This document shows positions 18,352 through 26,820 of a stretch of DNA of 64,000 bases, piece by piece. The translations under genes and the position numbers were made by a program. Where the stretch lies: positions 1,860,001 through 1,924,000 of the forward strand of contig CAWJSE010000002.1 of NCBI GenBank assembly GCA_963845445.1. The letters are read 5' to 3'. Under the pieces are notes generated by a model. It made no database searches and was not told the origin of the DNA. It saw only the letters and a program-made list of their open reading frames with translations. Positions within the stretch are counted from its first letter, which is position 1, and every line of letters begins with the position of its first letter. The stretch comes from JABDBL01 sp963845445. Lineage in GTDB: Bacteria > Cyanobacteriota > Vampirovibrionia > Obscuribacterales > Obscuribacteraceae.

Positions 18352-19854
18352 GTGCCAATTGCAATAAATGAGCTGCCGCAAGATGTAGATGCCTGCCATT
18401 CGCTCATCCAAGAAATGTATGCCGCCTTTCAGAAAATGCATGCACAACTTCAGCAATCTCATGTGCAACTCCAAGAATCTCATGCACAGCTCCAACAATC
18501 TAACAAAGATATTGAATTGTTGAAGCAACAAGTCCAATACCTGGTTAGAGCACGCTTTGGTAAAAAATCAGAAAAAGTTGATAATAACCCTGACCAATTA
18601 CGCTTGTTCTCTCTGCCTGCTCTTGAGCCTGAAATAAAATCTCAAGAAGAACAAACTATTACTGCTGTCCCGCATCAGCGCAAAGGTCATGGCAGAAAGA
18701 AAAGAGATTTGCCACGCATTAGACAAGAATATTCTTTGCCTCCATCTCAATTGGTCTGCCAATGCTGCAATAGCCAATTGAATAAAATTGGCGAAGACAT
18801 TAGTGAACAACTTGAATATTTCCCTGCCTCGATGCACATTATTGAACACGCTAGATTTAAATATGCTTGCCCTCAATGCACAGAAAATGTAGTTGTCGCC
18901 CCTAAACCACAACAACCTATCGATAAAGGACTGCCCGGTCCAGGACTTCTTGCATACGTGGCTACAAGCAAATATGGCGACCATCTTCCTCTCCATCGTC
19001 TAGAACATATCCTTAAACGACAAGGTGTTGAAATAAAACGCTCAACAATGTGTGATTGGATGGCTGCTACCGCTCAATTACTTCAACCAATGTGGAACAT
19101 CATGAAAGAACGCTTGCTTAAATCTACTGTCATCCATACTGACGATACTGTACTGCCTGTATTAGACAAAAATTTAAAAAAAACTCGCCAAGGCAGAATA
19201 TGGGTATACATTGGCGATAAAGATAATCCTTTTACACTGTTTGATTACACCAACAGCCGAAATCGTGACGGCCCTCTCAATTTTCTTAATGGCTTTAATG
19301 GCTATTTACAAGCTGATGCCTTTGCTGGCTACGATTGCATATTCGCTTCTAAATTAGTAATAGAAGTAGCCTGCTGGGCTCATGCTCGCCGCTATTTTTT
19401 TGACGCCCTCAAAAGTGCGCCCATCCAAGCTAATTTGGCCATTACTTCAATAAAAGAACTATACAAAATAGAACAAGATATAAAAGAACTATCGCCTCAA
19501 GAAAGATTAGAAATTAGGCAAAGCAAGTCAAAACCAATACTTGATGAAATTAAAAAATGGCTGGATATACAAATCTTGTCTGCCCTACCAAAAAGCTTTA
19601 TCGCTAAAGCTATCAATTATTCACTCAATAATTGGGACGCCCTTTGTGTCTACACGACAAATGAACGTCTGAACATAGATAACAATATTTCAGAACGCGC
19701 CATTCGACCAGTCGTTATCGGCAGAAATTATGCTGAGTTGGCGATTATGCAAAGTTGGGAAAGGATTGCCAATAAACTAAGGCAATTGTTCAAGGAAATA
19801 TTGGCAGCAAAGCACAGTCCGGTTGTCAATTTAAGTTTTGCAGACCTTACATAA
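18352..19854 (+). CDS. tnpC: IS66 transposase TnpC, C-terminus lost to RIT insertion
   Basis: The DDE transposase of the element. Visible are an N-terminal coiled coil with Gln-rich repeats (about 20-62), the zinc-binding motif CQCC...CPQC, the DDE core beginning HTDDTVLPVLD, then DAFAGYDCI and CWAHARRYFFDA, and the final NNISERAIRPVVIGR. After Arg458 (19723-19725) the frame runs into the RIT end and gives 42 foreign residues. The missing 65 residues, starting KNWLFAGSDKGG, survive at 23267-23464; rejoined, the protein would be 523 residues, normal for IS66. GTG start at 18352 follows TAGGAGCTG. Confidence 0.9.
   Translation: MPIAINELPQDVDACHSLIQEMYAAFQKMHAQLQQSHVQLQESHAQLQQSNKDIELLKQQVQYLVRARFGKKSEKVDNNPDQLRLFSLPALEPEIKSQEEQTITAVPHQRKGHGRKKRDLPRIRQEYSLPPSQLVCQCCNSQLNKIGEDISEQLEYFPASMHIIEHARFKYACPQCTENVVVAPKPQQPIDKGLPGPGLLAYVATSKYGDHLPLHRLEHILKRQGVEIKRSTMCDWMAATAQLLQPMWNIMKERLLKSTVIHTDDTVLPVLDKNLKKTRQGRIWVYIGDKDNPFTLFDYTNSRNRDGPLNFLNGFNGYLQADAFAGYDCIFASKLVIEVACWAHARRYFFDALKSAPIQANLAITSIKELYKIEQDIKELSPQERLEIRQSKSKPILDEIKKWLDIQILSALPKSFIAKAINYSLNNWDALCVYTTNERLNIDNNISERAIRPVVIGRNYAELAIMQSWERIANKLRQLFKEILAAKHSPVVNLSFADLT
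19722..19749 (+). repeat. RIT element inverted repeat, left
   Basis: A 28-bp sequence starting CAGAAATTATGCTGAG and ending GGCGATTATG. It is an exact inverted copy of 23215-23242. It contains one ATTATGnnnAGTT box, and a second box follows at 19744-19756. Confidence 0.92.
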
Positions 19855-19856
19855 TT

Positions 19857-20885
19857 TCAGAGTTCTTCAAGAAATTTTAGGAGGCTGTCACTCGGGCGAT
19901 AACGTGTCTTTTTTGTTTTAGGAGGATTGATAGTAGCAAGCGCTCGTTCTTTCATTGCAAGATCAGCTTCTACGTATCCGTGTGTGGTGACGGGATTCTC
20001 ATGCCCAAGCCAAAGAGCGATAACTGTAATATCGACGCCGGATTGCAGAAGATGCATAGCCGTTGTATGGCGAAACGTATGGGGGCTGATTTGTCGTCCC
20101 TTCAACTGTGGGCAACCACCGCTTGTTGCAGCATTAACGGCTAATGCAATTCTATCAGACACATTAGAGCGGGTCATAGACTGTCCATGCCGATTTGGAA
20201 TCAATGGTTGCTCTGCCTGCAACGATCCATATTGAATCCATTGACGGATCTGTGCTGCTGTTTCTTTCCATAATGGCACAGTACGTTGTTTGCGCCCCTT
20301 CCCATGCAACCTTACACAGGCTGATCCATTAACGGTTACATCTGCAACGCGAATACCAATTAATTCTGAAACCCTGGCACCACTATTGTATAAAACAGAA
20401 AGCAAAATACGATCACGCTGGCCGCACCAACTATTGGCATCAGGTGCCATTAATATTGCACGTACTTCATCACGAGTAAGAAATCCGAGCAATGGCTTTT
20501 CAAATCGCTTCATTGGTATAGCGAGGATCTGCTGGACGAGATTCAAAGCAGGCGGACATTGTAATGCTACATATTGGGCAAAAGAGCGTAATGCGGCTAG
20601 TCTAGCATTACGACTGCGAATACTATTGTGGCGCTGAGATTCTAGATGATCAAGAAATCCTAACACCATATTAGTATTGAAATCATTTAACGTTAGTACA
20701 GTAGGCATTTTGTGTCGTTGCTGCTTGATATAACTGAGCAACAATCGGAATGTATCTCGATAAGCTGCTATTGTTCTTGGACTAGCATTTCTTTGCTGTA
20801 TTAGCCGTTCAACAAAAAATCGCTGAATTAGTGCAGAAAATTCTGATGGTTTTGAAAGTAGAGGACTAGTGACTAATTGATTCAT
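19857..20885 (-). CDS. Tyrosine recombinase, third gene of RIT (RitC-like)
   Basis: A 342-residue phage-integrase-family recombinase. The N-terminal SAM-like DNA-binding domain covers about 15-115 and the catalytic domain about 130-330. Catalytic residues are visible: Arg in NSGARVSELIG, His-x-x-Arg in SPHTFRHTTAMH, His in WLGHENP and the nucleophilic Tyr in HGYVEADL. Its start overlaps the RitB stop by four bases, so translation is coupled. It ends just inside the left end of the element. Confidence 0.92.
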   Translation of the reverse strand: MNQLVTSPLLSKPSEFSALIQRFFVERLIQQRNASPRTIAAYRDTFRLLLSYIKQQRHKMPTVLTLNDFNTNMVLGFLDHLESQRHNSIRSRNARLAALRSFAQYVALQCPPALNLVQQILAIPMKRFEKPLLGFLTRDEVRAILMAPDANSWCGQRDRILLSVLYNSGARVSELIGIRVADVTVNGSACVRLHGKGRKQRTVPLWKETAAQIRQWIQYGSLQAEQPLIPNRHGQSMTRSNVSDRIALAVNAATSGGCPQLKGRQISPHTFRHTTAMHLLQSGVDITVIALWLGHENPVTTHGYVEADLAMKERALATINPPKTKKTRYRPSDSLLKFLEEL

Positions 20886-21850
20886 AAAGATACTCCTTGT
20901 TGTGAATATTGGTGAAAGCGCTCAGCAGCAATGTTCATTAATTCGGGTATCCCTGTGAGATACCAGTATGTGTCTGCTACTTTTGCGTGCCCAACATAAG
21001 TGGAAAGCGCTAACATAGCTCGATTAATGTCTATTCCTTTTCGATAAAAGCTCAATGTGCTACGCACAATGAAGGTGTGACGAAGATCATGAAGCCGATG
21101 ATGAGAATAATCACCTCGTGGTTGCCAGCCAAGCTCTTTGCATAATGCGTGTAAGGCATATAGAATCCCTCTCTGATTAGCTGGTTTGCCATTGTCCAAC
21201 AAGAAAAAACGATCACTTTTGTGCTTAGTCACAATTCGATCTCGTAATTGTGCATAAGAAATAAGTGCAGCCGTCACCGTTGGATGCAATGGAACCAGCC
21301 TGCTCTTGCGAAACTTGGTTTCTCGGATCGTAAGCACACCAACAGTAAGATCAATGTCAGCACTAGTCAGTTTTACTGCCTCAGAAATGCGTAGCCCACT
21401 ACTTGCAAGAAGTCCAAAAACAGTGCGACAGGTAGCTGGACGCAACCCATTAATGGGTGAAAGACCATCCGCTGCTGCTAGCAGTTCAAGTAATTCTTCT
21501 TCAGTATAAATGTGTGGTATTAGCCGTCGATGTGTAGGACCGAATAAATCTTGCGGTGGAACTTCTGTATCTGTCTCAAATCTTTGGCAATATTTAGCGA
21601 AGCCACGAAGCACATCGATACGGCGCCCCCAGGTGATAGGAGTTTGGCTTTCAGATGTACGCGTCCACTGCGTAGCCAAAGCCACTGTCAATCGATTTTG
21701 TTTTTCCTTTCCTGCAAATCTGGCGAATTGTAATAGCATCGGTGTATGTGTCTTTAGCTCAAATCCAAGATTGCGCCGATAGGCAATATACGACTCAACA
21801 CGCGTCGTCCAAGATATATGTTTAGTCATGATTGCCTCCCTGGCCAACAC
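20882..21850 (-). CDS. Tyrosine recombinase, second gene of RIT (RitB-like)
   Basis: A tyrosine recombinase of 322 residues in the open frame. A better start may be MTKHISWTTRVESYIAYRR, seven codons in. Catalytic motifs: Arg in SSGLRISEAVKL, His-x-x-Arg in LHDLRHTFIVR, His in YVGHAKVAD and the Tyr of TYWYLTG. It overlaps the RitA gene by 25 bases and RitC by four. The three proteins are thought to act together in RIT movement. Confidence 0.9.
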   Translation of the reverse strand: MLAREAIMTKHISWTTRVESYIAYRRNLGFELKTHTPMLLQFARFAGKEKQNRLTVALATQWTRTSESQTPITWGRRIDVLRGFAKYCQRFETDTEVPPQDLFGPTHRRLIPHIYTEEELLELLAAADGLSPINGLRPATCRTVFGLLASSGLRISEAVKLTSADIDLTVGVLTIRETKFRKSRLVPLHPTVTAALISYAQLRDRIVTKHKSDRFFLLDNGKPANQRGILYALHALCKELGWQPRGDYSHHRLHDLRHTFIVRSTLSFYRKGIDINRAMLALSTYVGHAKVADTYWYLTGIPELMNIAAERFHQYSQQGVSL

Positions 21851-23064
21851 AATGCCACTGTTTGCAATGCTTGTAGGTCGGACCTGGCATAAATAGTTGT
21901 TGTTTCTAAACTCTTGTGGCGTAACACGTCAGCTATTTCTTTTAGTGATGATCCAGACTGCTGCAACCGAATAGCTACTGTATGTCGAAATACATGAGTG
22001 CCACAAAATTGATCACCTAAACCACAACGAACAAAGGCACGAGTCATAGAACTCCGAATAGCAGCAACGCAAAGAGGTTTATCGAAAGGAGCAACATGTC
22101 GCACAAATAAAGCACGGTTATTTGTTTTTGGGCGACCATGACGTAAATATTGAGCAATTGCTTTACCAGTTTGGCAAGGCAGTGGCAATTGCTGGGTGCA
22201 ACGACCTTTAGTACCGGTTAAAGTGACTATCGATGCTCGCCAATCTAATGACTCGAGGTCTAATTGTGCTACTTCATGACCACGCAACCCAAGATCAACT
22301 AAGCAGCGTGCCATAGCATAATCTCGCTGCTCGGTCGGTTTCGATAGGTCAAATGCCTGTAAAAATGTATCCAACTGCACCTTACTGAGACCATTTGGTG
22401 GCATCGACTGCTTCCAATTAGCCATTACAGGCAGTGCTGCTTCTAGTGCCTGCACTTCGTCACCCATTAAAGCTCTAAACCGAAAGTAGCTTCGCAGGCT
22501 GGTGCGGATTGCTTTAAGAGATGCTGGACTCCATCGTTTGGCAAAGCCCATCACAAACCCTTCAACATTCTCCGGTGCTAGCTTTGCAGGATCCACAGCC
22601 CCTGTCTTGAAATAGCAAATGAGAAAGCTATGAATGTGCGACATGCGATTTTCACACGTAGACAACGCAGTACCACAAGTATTTAAAAGATAGTGGCGAA
22701 AGCTCTCAAGCTCAACTGTGATTGGTGTTGGTTGCTCGGTGGCAGTAGCACAAGCAAACCCATTTAACTGCATAACAATTAGTAAATGCTTCAACGCTGC
22801 CCGAGCGTCAGGCACATGGCATCTGCGAGGCGGTGGACAAGTACATGATGATAAGTGAAACTTTAAGAACCGATCTACTACAGCCGCATCTATCTTTGTG
22901 ATACCCAAGCCCTCTGACTTTGCCCAATAGGCAAAATGAGCCAATTCTTTTAAATAAGTACGAATGGTGGTCTGTTCTGCATATCGCAAACCATGCAGAT
23001 ATTCGATATATGGTGAGGCAATAATAGAAAAAAGGCCCAAAAACAATCCAGTCACGGCGAGCAA
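21826..23064 (-). CDS. Tyrosine recombinase, first gene of RIT (RitA-like), 5' end frameshifted
   Basis: A 412-residue open frame with catalytic Arg in LGLRGHEVAQL, His-x-x-Arg in THVFRHTVAIR, His in LRHKSLE and Tyr in TIYARSDL. The true start is probably ATG at 23092 in the next frame: it has AGGAGAATAAA upstream and encodes MLEDLLMSSIARRDWIVFG. The two frames meet at a run of six A/T (23028-23033); a one-base change there joins them as ...FGPFSIIASPYIEYL. The gene is therefore frameshifted as given. Confidence 0.85.
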   Translation of the reverse strand: MLAVTGLFLGLFSIIASPYIEYLHGLRYAEQTTIRTYLKELAHFAYWAKSEGLGITKIDAAVVDRFLKFHLSSCTCPPPRRCHVPDARAALKHLLIVMQLNGFACATATEQPTPITVELESFRHYLLNTCGTALSTCENRMSHIHSFLICYFKTGAVDPAKLAPENVEGFVMGFAKRWSPASLKAIRTSLRSYFRFRALMGDEVQALEAALPVMANWKQSMPPNGLSKVQLDTFLQAFDLSKPTEQRDYAMARCLVDLGLRGHEVAQLDLESLDWRASIVTLTGTKGRCTQQLPLPCQTGKAIAQYLRHGRPKTNNRALFVRHVAPFDKPLCVAAIRSSMTRAFVRCGLGDQFCGTHVFRHTVAIRLQQSGSSLKEIADVLRHKSLETTTIYARSDLQALQTVALCWPGRQS

Positions 23065-23214
23065 TGCTCGACATCAATAAATCTTCTAACATTTTATTCT
23101 CCTATTAGAGTAATTAGCTCTATTAGGAAATCATTTTTTATTATGCAAAGTTCAGCAGGCAATTGAGTAATGACTCAGCCCACTCAATTCCTGGTTCCTA
23201 TGTACATAACTGGA

Positions 23215-23242
23215 CATAATCGCCAACTCAGCATAATTTCTG
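23215..23242 (-). repeat. RIT element inverted repeat, right
   Basis: Exact inverted copy of 19722-19749 (28/28). Unlike the left end, another 21 bases with a further ATTATGnnnAGTT box (23251-23263, minus) lie between it and the AGAAA junction, so the two ends are asymmetric. Confidence 0.92.
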
Positions 23243-23266
23243 TTATGAAAAACTTGGCATAATAGA

Positions 23267-23464
23267 AAAAATTGGCTGTTTGCCGGTAGTGACAAAGGCG
23301 GCGAAATGGCCGCTGTCATTAATAGTGTTGTTGCTTCATGCAAACGCCATAAACTAGATCCACAAGCCTATCTGGCAGATGTGTTGCGCAGATTGCCTAT
23401 TGCTAGCCATGACGATATGCTCAGCATGTTGCCTAACATCTGGTCACCTAAGCTCCCTGCTTAA
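23267..23464 (+). pseudogene. tnpC: Displaced 3' end of IS66 tnpC
   Basis: An open frame reading KNWLFAGSDKGGEMAAVINS, then DPQAYLADVLRRLP and ending WSPKLPA before a stop at 23462-23464. This is the conserved IS66 transposase C-terminus. It has no start codon and joins in frame to codon 458 of the 18352 gene when the RIT element is removed. Confidence 0.92.
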
Positions 23465-23473
23465 ATTATTTCA

Positions 23474-23497
23474 ACCTGCATTCTACTGAATGCTTAC
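23474..23497 (-). repeat. Decayed internal copy of the IS66 right end
   Basis: Read on the minus strand from 23497 it starts GTAAGCATTCAGTAGAATGC. It matches the outer right end (24066-24089) at 19 of 24 positions and all five differences are transitions. It lies where a normal IS66 would end, 10 bases after the tnpC stop. Confidence 0.75.
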
Positions 23498-23504
23498 TGA
23501 AAAT

Positions 23505-23957
23505 TTAGCGATCTTCATGTTCATAAATAGGATCGCCAGTTGCTTGATCAAAGAATGGCATGTGACAGCTTAGGCAGTACCATTGATTTGGCGGGTTACT
23601 AACTACATCCGCACGCCAATAGGCATCTTCAAATTCCCATGGCACGTAGGGCTTATTAACAGAAATAGTCTCTCCTAGGCGAAAACCATAAACAATGGGC
23701 ACCACAGCCTTAGCAGAATGACATTTGGGACAAGGTGGACCCGATTTTCTTTGCAGTAATAGCTCTTGTGCCTTTTTAGAAACGCCCCGACTTGCACATT
23801 CGTCTACCAGCTTTTTACTTGCAATATTATAACCAGCATAACCAGCTTTGGAATCCTTTTTTATAGGCGAAGGCTGATGATCTGCCAGTGCCGGTATACA
23901 CCAACATAGTAGGCTGAACATCAAAACTCTGACAACAATAGCGCAAAGAAATGTCAT
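23505..23957 (-). CDS. Exported zinc-ribbon-like protein, IS66 passenger
   Basis: A 150-residue protein with a signal peptide (residues 1-25, ending PALAD). Two CxxC pairs, PPCPKCHSAK and WYCLSCHMPF, are separated by a VPIVYGFRLGE segment, which is the layout of a zinc ribbon. Function is not known. The gene lies inside the IS66 boundaries, between the decayed and the functional right ends and opposite to the transposition genes, so it is cargo rather than an IS66 gene. Its stop codon is eight bases from the internal terminal repeat. Confidence 0.8.
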   Translation of the reverse strand: MTFLCAIVVRVLMFSLLCWCIPALADHQPSPIKKDSKAGYAGYNIASKKLVDECASRGVSKKAQELLLQRKSGPPCPKCHSAKAVVPIVYGFRLGETISVNKPYVPWEFEDAYWRADVVSNPPNQWYCLSCHMPFFDQATGDPIYEHEDR

Positions 23958-24069
23958 TGATTAATTCCACAGCCTTCGGACGCAACGAATCCATATCTTC
24001 TTGATTAGCATACTCTAGAATGCCAATTCAGGAAAGGCGCTAGTCTATTTAATCTATTGTCTGAGACCT

Positions 24070-24089
24070 GTACTCTACCGGACGCTTAC
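24070..24089 (-). repeat. IS66 right terminal inverted repeat
   Basis: Read on the minus strand: GTAAGCGTCCGGTAGAGTAC. The first 13 bases equal the left end. It is followed by the target duplication. Confidence 0.9.
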
Positions 24090-24097
24090 CTACCAAC
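24090..24097. repeat. IS66 target-site duplication, right
   Basis: CTACCAAC, identical to 17436-17443. Confidence 0.9.
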
Positions 24098-24185
24098 TAT
24101 CGATCATTCTAGAAAAACGCTCCTAGGGAACTTAACCATGAAGTCTGTTTGCTTCCTAAGGAATGTCTGCAGAACATAATCCGGA

Positions 24186-25157
24186 CTATTCTTGCCTATA
24201 CCATGGTGCGTTAGGATTCTCTGGCTCACACTCATAGCAGGATAGAAATCTGCCAGATTGAAACTTGGGCAGATCAGCATGATCAATGTTAGTTGTTTCC
24301 ATTCTCGTTTTTATTGTGCTTATATGCTTGTCCGGATTTATGTCTACTTTAAACGGTTTGGCAAGACCGTCATAAGGCAATTGTTCTGGAGTAAGCCAGC
24401 CTTTAATAATCTGACGTCCTGCTATTGAGCCCAAAATCTCAAGGTCGATACCGTGCCGATTTGTTTGCAGTTGATACTCTTTGCCTCCACTTTGATAGAT
24501 AGCATAATCGCCATGTAAATGCAGCTGACTGCCGTCCATAAAGCTCATTTCTACTGCTCCATTGCGCGTACCATAAGCAGCTGGGACCAGAGGGTGAAGT
24601 TTGTTTGCAAGATAATTCCAGCGCAAACCAGAAAATGCTTCGGGACCATAAGCACCGGCAAGTCCACCAGCAAAGGCAATGCCATAATTGGCTGCCTCTG
24701 GACCAAGTACATCTGATGCTATTTGCATACTCTTCACAATGGTGTGCTCATCACCAGACTTATATACAGCATCCATGCCACTCTTAAAAGCTTGATTATT
24801 TGCTAATCTAACACATGTATTCCAAAGTGCAGCTGCAGTAGTAATGACACCAGCTGCAACAGCAGTACTTGCAATTACGGGCGATTCAGAAGCCAATGCA
24901 GCTCCCATCGCAAGCCCGGTGCCAGTAGCGACTGCTACTTTGCCAATCGTTTCCCAGGGATGATTAATGAACTCATTAGGAAGATCCCTAATGCCCCCTA
25001 CGATAACGCCGTATTCTGCAACAAATGCCTGACGAGCTCTGGCATCAGGATGCCTAATTGTATCAGCACAAAAATTATAAGCATCCATAATAAGGGACTT
25101 ATGCACTTCGTCATTTTGCTCACTTGCTATTTGTCTCTCCGTTTCTCTATTAGGCAT
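24186..25157 (-). CDS. Unknown protein with Gly/Ala-rich hydrophobic segment
   Basis: Not recognised. I chose ATG at 25157 (MPNRETERQIASEQ) because TGGAGAGATT lies directly upstream; the frame stays open to 25226 without such a site. The 323-residue product has no signal peptide. A hydrophobic Gly/Ala-rich stretch (about residues 70-115, including GTGLAMGAALASESP) could form a helical hairpin in a membrane. The C-terminal third is hydrophilic with a CYEC pair near the end. It is divergent from the kinase gene at 25346. Function unknown. Confidence 0.7.
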   Translation of the reverse strand: MPNRETERQIASEQNDEVHKSLIMDAYNFCADTIRHPDARARQAFVAEYGVIVGGIRDLPNEFINHPWETIGKVAVATGTGLAMGAALASESPVIASTAVAAGVITTAAALWNTCVRLANNQAFKSGMDAVYKSGDEHTIVKSMQIASDVLGPEAANYGIAFAGGLAGAYGPEAFSGLRWNYLANKLHPLVPAAYGTRNGAVEMSFMDGSQLHLHGDYAIYQSGGKEYQLQTNRHGIDLEILGSIAGRQIIKGWLTPEQLPYDGLAKPFKVDINPDKHISTIKTRMETTNIDHADLPKFQSGRFLSCYECEPENPNAPWYRQE

Positions 25158-25345
25158 AATCTCTCCACAGTGATAAAGTTGATCGATTTTTATGATCAAG
25201 CCGAGTGTAGAAAAAACTTGTGGCAAAACAATGACATTTCAAAAGAGCAGATAGATAAAAATTATCTGTCTATTAAGTTCTATCGAAAGTTATCTGCCCA
25301 CATTAGAAGATATAATCTAATTACCAGTTGCGCAAATCACTAATA

Positions 25346-25666
25346 ATGAAAGAAATTAATTATAAAACCTCAAATCAGTCGGCTATCTTAATACCCTATC
25401 AAGATTCGCTGGCACAGTTAACGCTGAATATTCTTAGTTTACTGTTTCCTGTTTGGGCAATAATTTTTCCCATTTGGTTTTGCTTGCTTGTCGTTCTTCT
25501 CTTAAAGATACCCGGGGCTTTGCCGCTAGTACCAGCTAGTATTATGTTGGCAAGTCTGTTAACAGTATCTTCTCTCGCGTTAACCATAACTGCGCTTTGC
25601 GAAGACCATTTGATTATTATCTCCAAAGAAGGTTTGGCCTTTTCCTCTTTTTTGCTCCCCCATTAA
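25346..25666 (+). CDS. Membrane-anchored kinase, N-terminal part (frameshifted)
   Basis: First open part of the kinase gene below, starting MKEINYKTSNQSAIL. It has two transmembrane helices (about residues 28-50 and 58-82) and then HLIIISKEGLAF, the beginning of a PH-like membrane-proximal domain. The frame ends in SSFLLPH at 25666. The next frame continues the same domain with FFAPPLRLKREFSWTEL. The switch coincides with six T at 25648-25653; a seventh T would join the parts into one protein of about 490 residues. Confidence 0.75.
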   Translation: MKEINYKTSNQSAILIPYQDSLAQLTLNILSLLFPVWAIIFPIWFCLLVVLLLKIPGALPLVPASIMLASLLTVSSLALTITALCEDHLIIISKEGLAFSSFLLPH

Positions 25667-26820
25667 GATTAAAACGCGAATTCAGCTGGACTGAATTATC
25701 GGCCATAAGTTTAAACTGGCAAGGAGATACCAAATTTTCGGTCACAGACCATCTAGATTTATTTTTCTCGAACGGTGGCTATGCTCGTATTCCATTGAAT
25801 AAATTATTCAAAAAGGATTTGGAAGAATTGATATTGGCTCTTTCGTTATGGGGCGGGAATCGTTCTGATGAACAGCATTTAAAGTTTTTGCAAACATCAT
25901 TACGCGACGAAGCTGTCGGCAGTAAGCGTCTGAGCATATTTGACCTGTGGGAGCAAGAATTGGCCGATAAATTCAGTGAAATTTCCTTTCGTCCTTTAGC
26001 TATTGACGCTTCTTTGCAGAATGGGCGTTATAAAATAATCAAACAGCTCGGATTTGGTGGCTTCTCTGCTACTTATCTCTCTCAGTTTAATGAGCGAGAA
26101 TTAGTCGTTTTAAAAGAATCGGTCGATCATTCAAATAAGGATAGCAACAATGGGTCTGCTCGCAAACTATTACAAGAAGAAGCGTCTATACTCGCTCAAA
26201 TGAGACACCCACAAATAGTAAAACTCATAGACCACTTCGTTGAGAATGAGCGACAATATCTGGCAATTGAATATATTGCCGGTCCAAGTTTGAGACAACT
26301 AGTAAGAGAAAATGGTCCTCAGTCTGAATCCCAAGTTACACAATGGACAATTAGCATCTGTGATATATTGCACTATCTTCACTCTCAGAGTCCTGCAATA
26401 ATACATTTAGACTTAACTCCAGAAAATCTATTGCTCAGCCGCAATGGACAGTTAAAGTTAATCGATTTTGGATCCTCTCTAGAATATACCGGCAAAAAAA
26501 TAGATATAGTACTAGGCAAAGAAAATTATATGCCGCCTGAACAAGTCAACCTAAATCCTCATCCTCAGAGCGATATATTTACACTTGGTGCCACCATTTA
26601 CTTTATGCTCACCGGACAAGATCCTCCGTCCACCGTTATGATTTCCCCGCGTTCTTGCAATTCCCAAATAACTGTAGAATTTGATAATCTTATTCGTGAG
26701 TGTACAGCTATAGATATATCTGCACGCATACAATCAGCACAAACGCTAAAGAAACACTTGCTCAATATTATGAAAACAAAATATAACCCTAAAATCAACA
26801 ACAATACAAACAAAAAATGA
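25597..26820 (+). CDS. Membrane-anchored Ser/Thr kinase, kinase part (frameshifted)
   Basis: Meaningful from about 25650 (LFFAPPLRL); the first residues from ATG at 25597 are an out-of-frame artefact. After the PH-like domain comes a Hanks-type kinase domain (about residues 140-395): GFGGFSATY glycine loop, VVLKES with the Lys, HLDLTPENLLL and LIDFGSS. The usual HRDLKPEN is HLDLTPEN, so the catalytic Asp stays but Arg and Lys are replaced. APE is present as PPEQ. Its stop overlaps the next gene by four bases (ATGA), so the two are coupled. Confidence 0.82.
   Translation: MRRPFDYYLQRRFGLFLFFAPPLRLKREFSWTELSAISLNWQGDTKFSVTDHLDLFFSNGGYARIPLNKLFKKDLEELILALSLWGGNRSDEQHLKFLQTSLRDEAVGSKRLSIFDLWEQELADKFSEISFRPLAIDASLQNGRYKIIKQLGFGGFSATYLSQFNERELVVLKESVDHSNKDSNNGSARKLLQEEASILAQMRHPQIVKLIDHFVENERQYLAIEYIAGPSLRQLVRENGPQSESQVTQWTISICDILHYLHSQSPAIIHLDLTPENLLLSRNGQLKLIDFGSSLEYTGKKIDIVLGKENYMPPEQVNLNPHPQSDIFTLGATIYFMLTGQDPPSTVMISPRSCNSQITVEFDNLIRECTAIDISARIQSAQTLKKHLLNIMKTKYNPKINNNTNKK

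Larger units (their letters stand above)
19723..23268. mobile_element. RIT (recombinase in trio) element inside tnpC
   Basis: Three overlapping tyrosine recombinase genes on the minus strand with inverted ends, inserted into IS66 tnpC after codon 458. The bases AGAAA occur at both junctions (19723-19727 and 23264-23268); removing one copy and everything between restores GGC AGA AAA AAT TGG and an intact 523-codon tnpC. The shared 5 bases are the likely crossover core. The gene trio and inverted ends match the described RIT elements. Confidence 0.88.
17444..24089. mobile_element. IS66-family element, interrupted and carrying a passenger gene
   Basis: Ends are GTAAGCGTCCGGT at 17444 and its exact reverse complement ending at 24089, flanked by the 8-bp duplication CTACCAAC. 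Inside, in order: tnpA, tnpB, tnpC (split by the RIT element at 19723-23268), the tnpC 3' end, a decayed internal copy of the right end (23474-23497) and a minus-strand zinc-ribbon gene. The precise duplication shows that the unit ending at 24089 moved as a whole. The present copy cannot make intact TnpC. Confidence 0.92.

Noticed and set aside
18598..18996. A 132-residue minus-strand ORF inside tnpC
   Set aside because: Antisense to a well-supported transposase; no family features.
22808..23092. A 94-residue ORF at the start of the first recombinase gene
   Set aside because: Only its first part is meaningful: it is the likely true N-terminus of the recombinase before a frameshift, not a separate gene.
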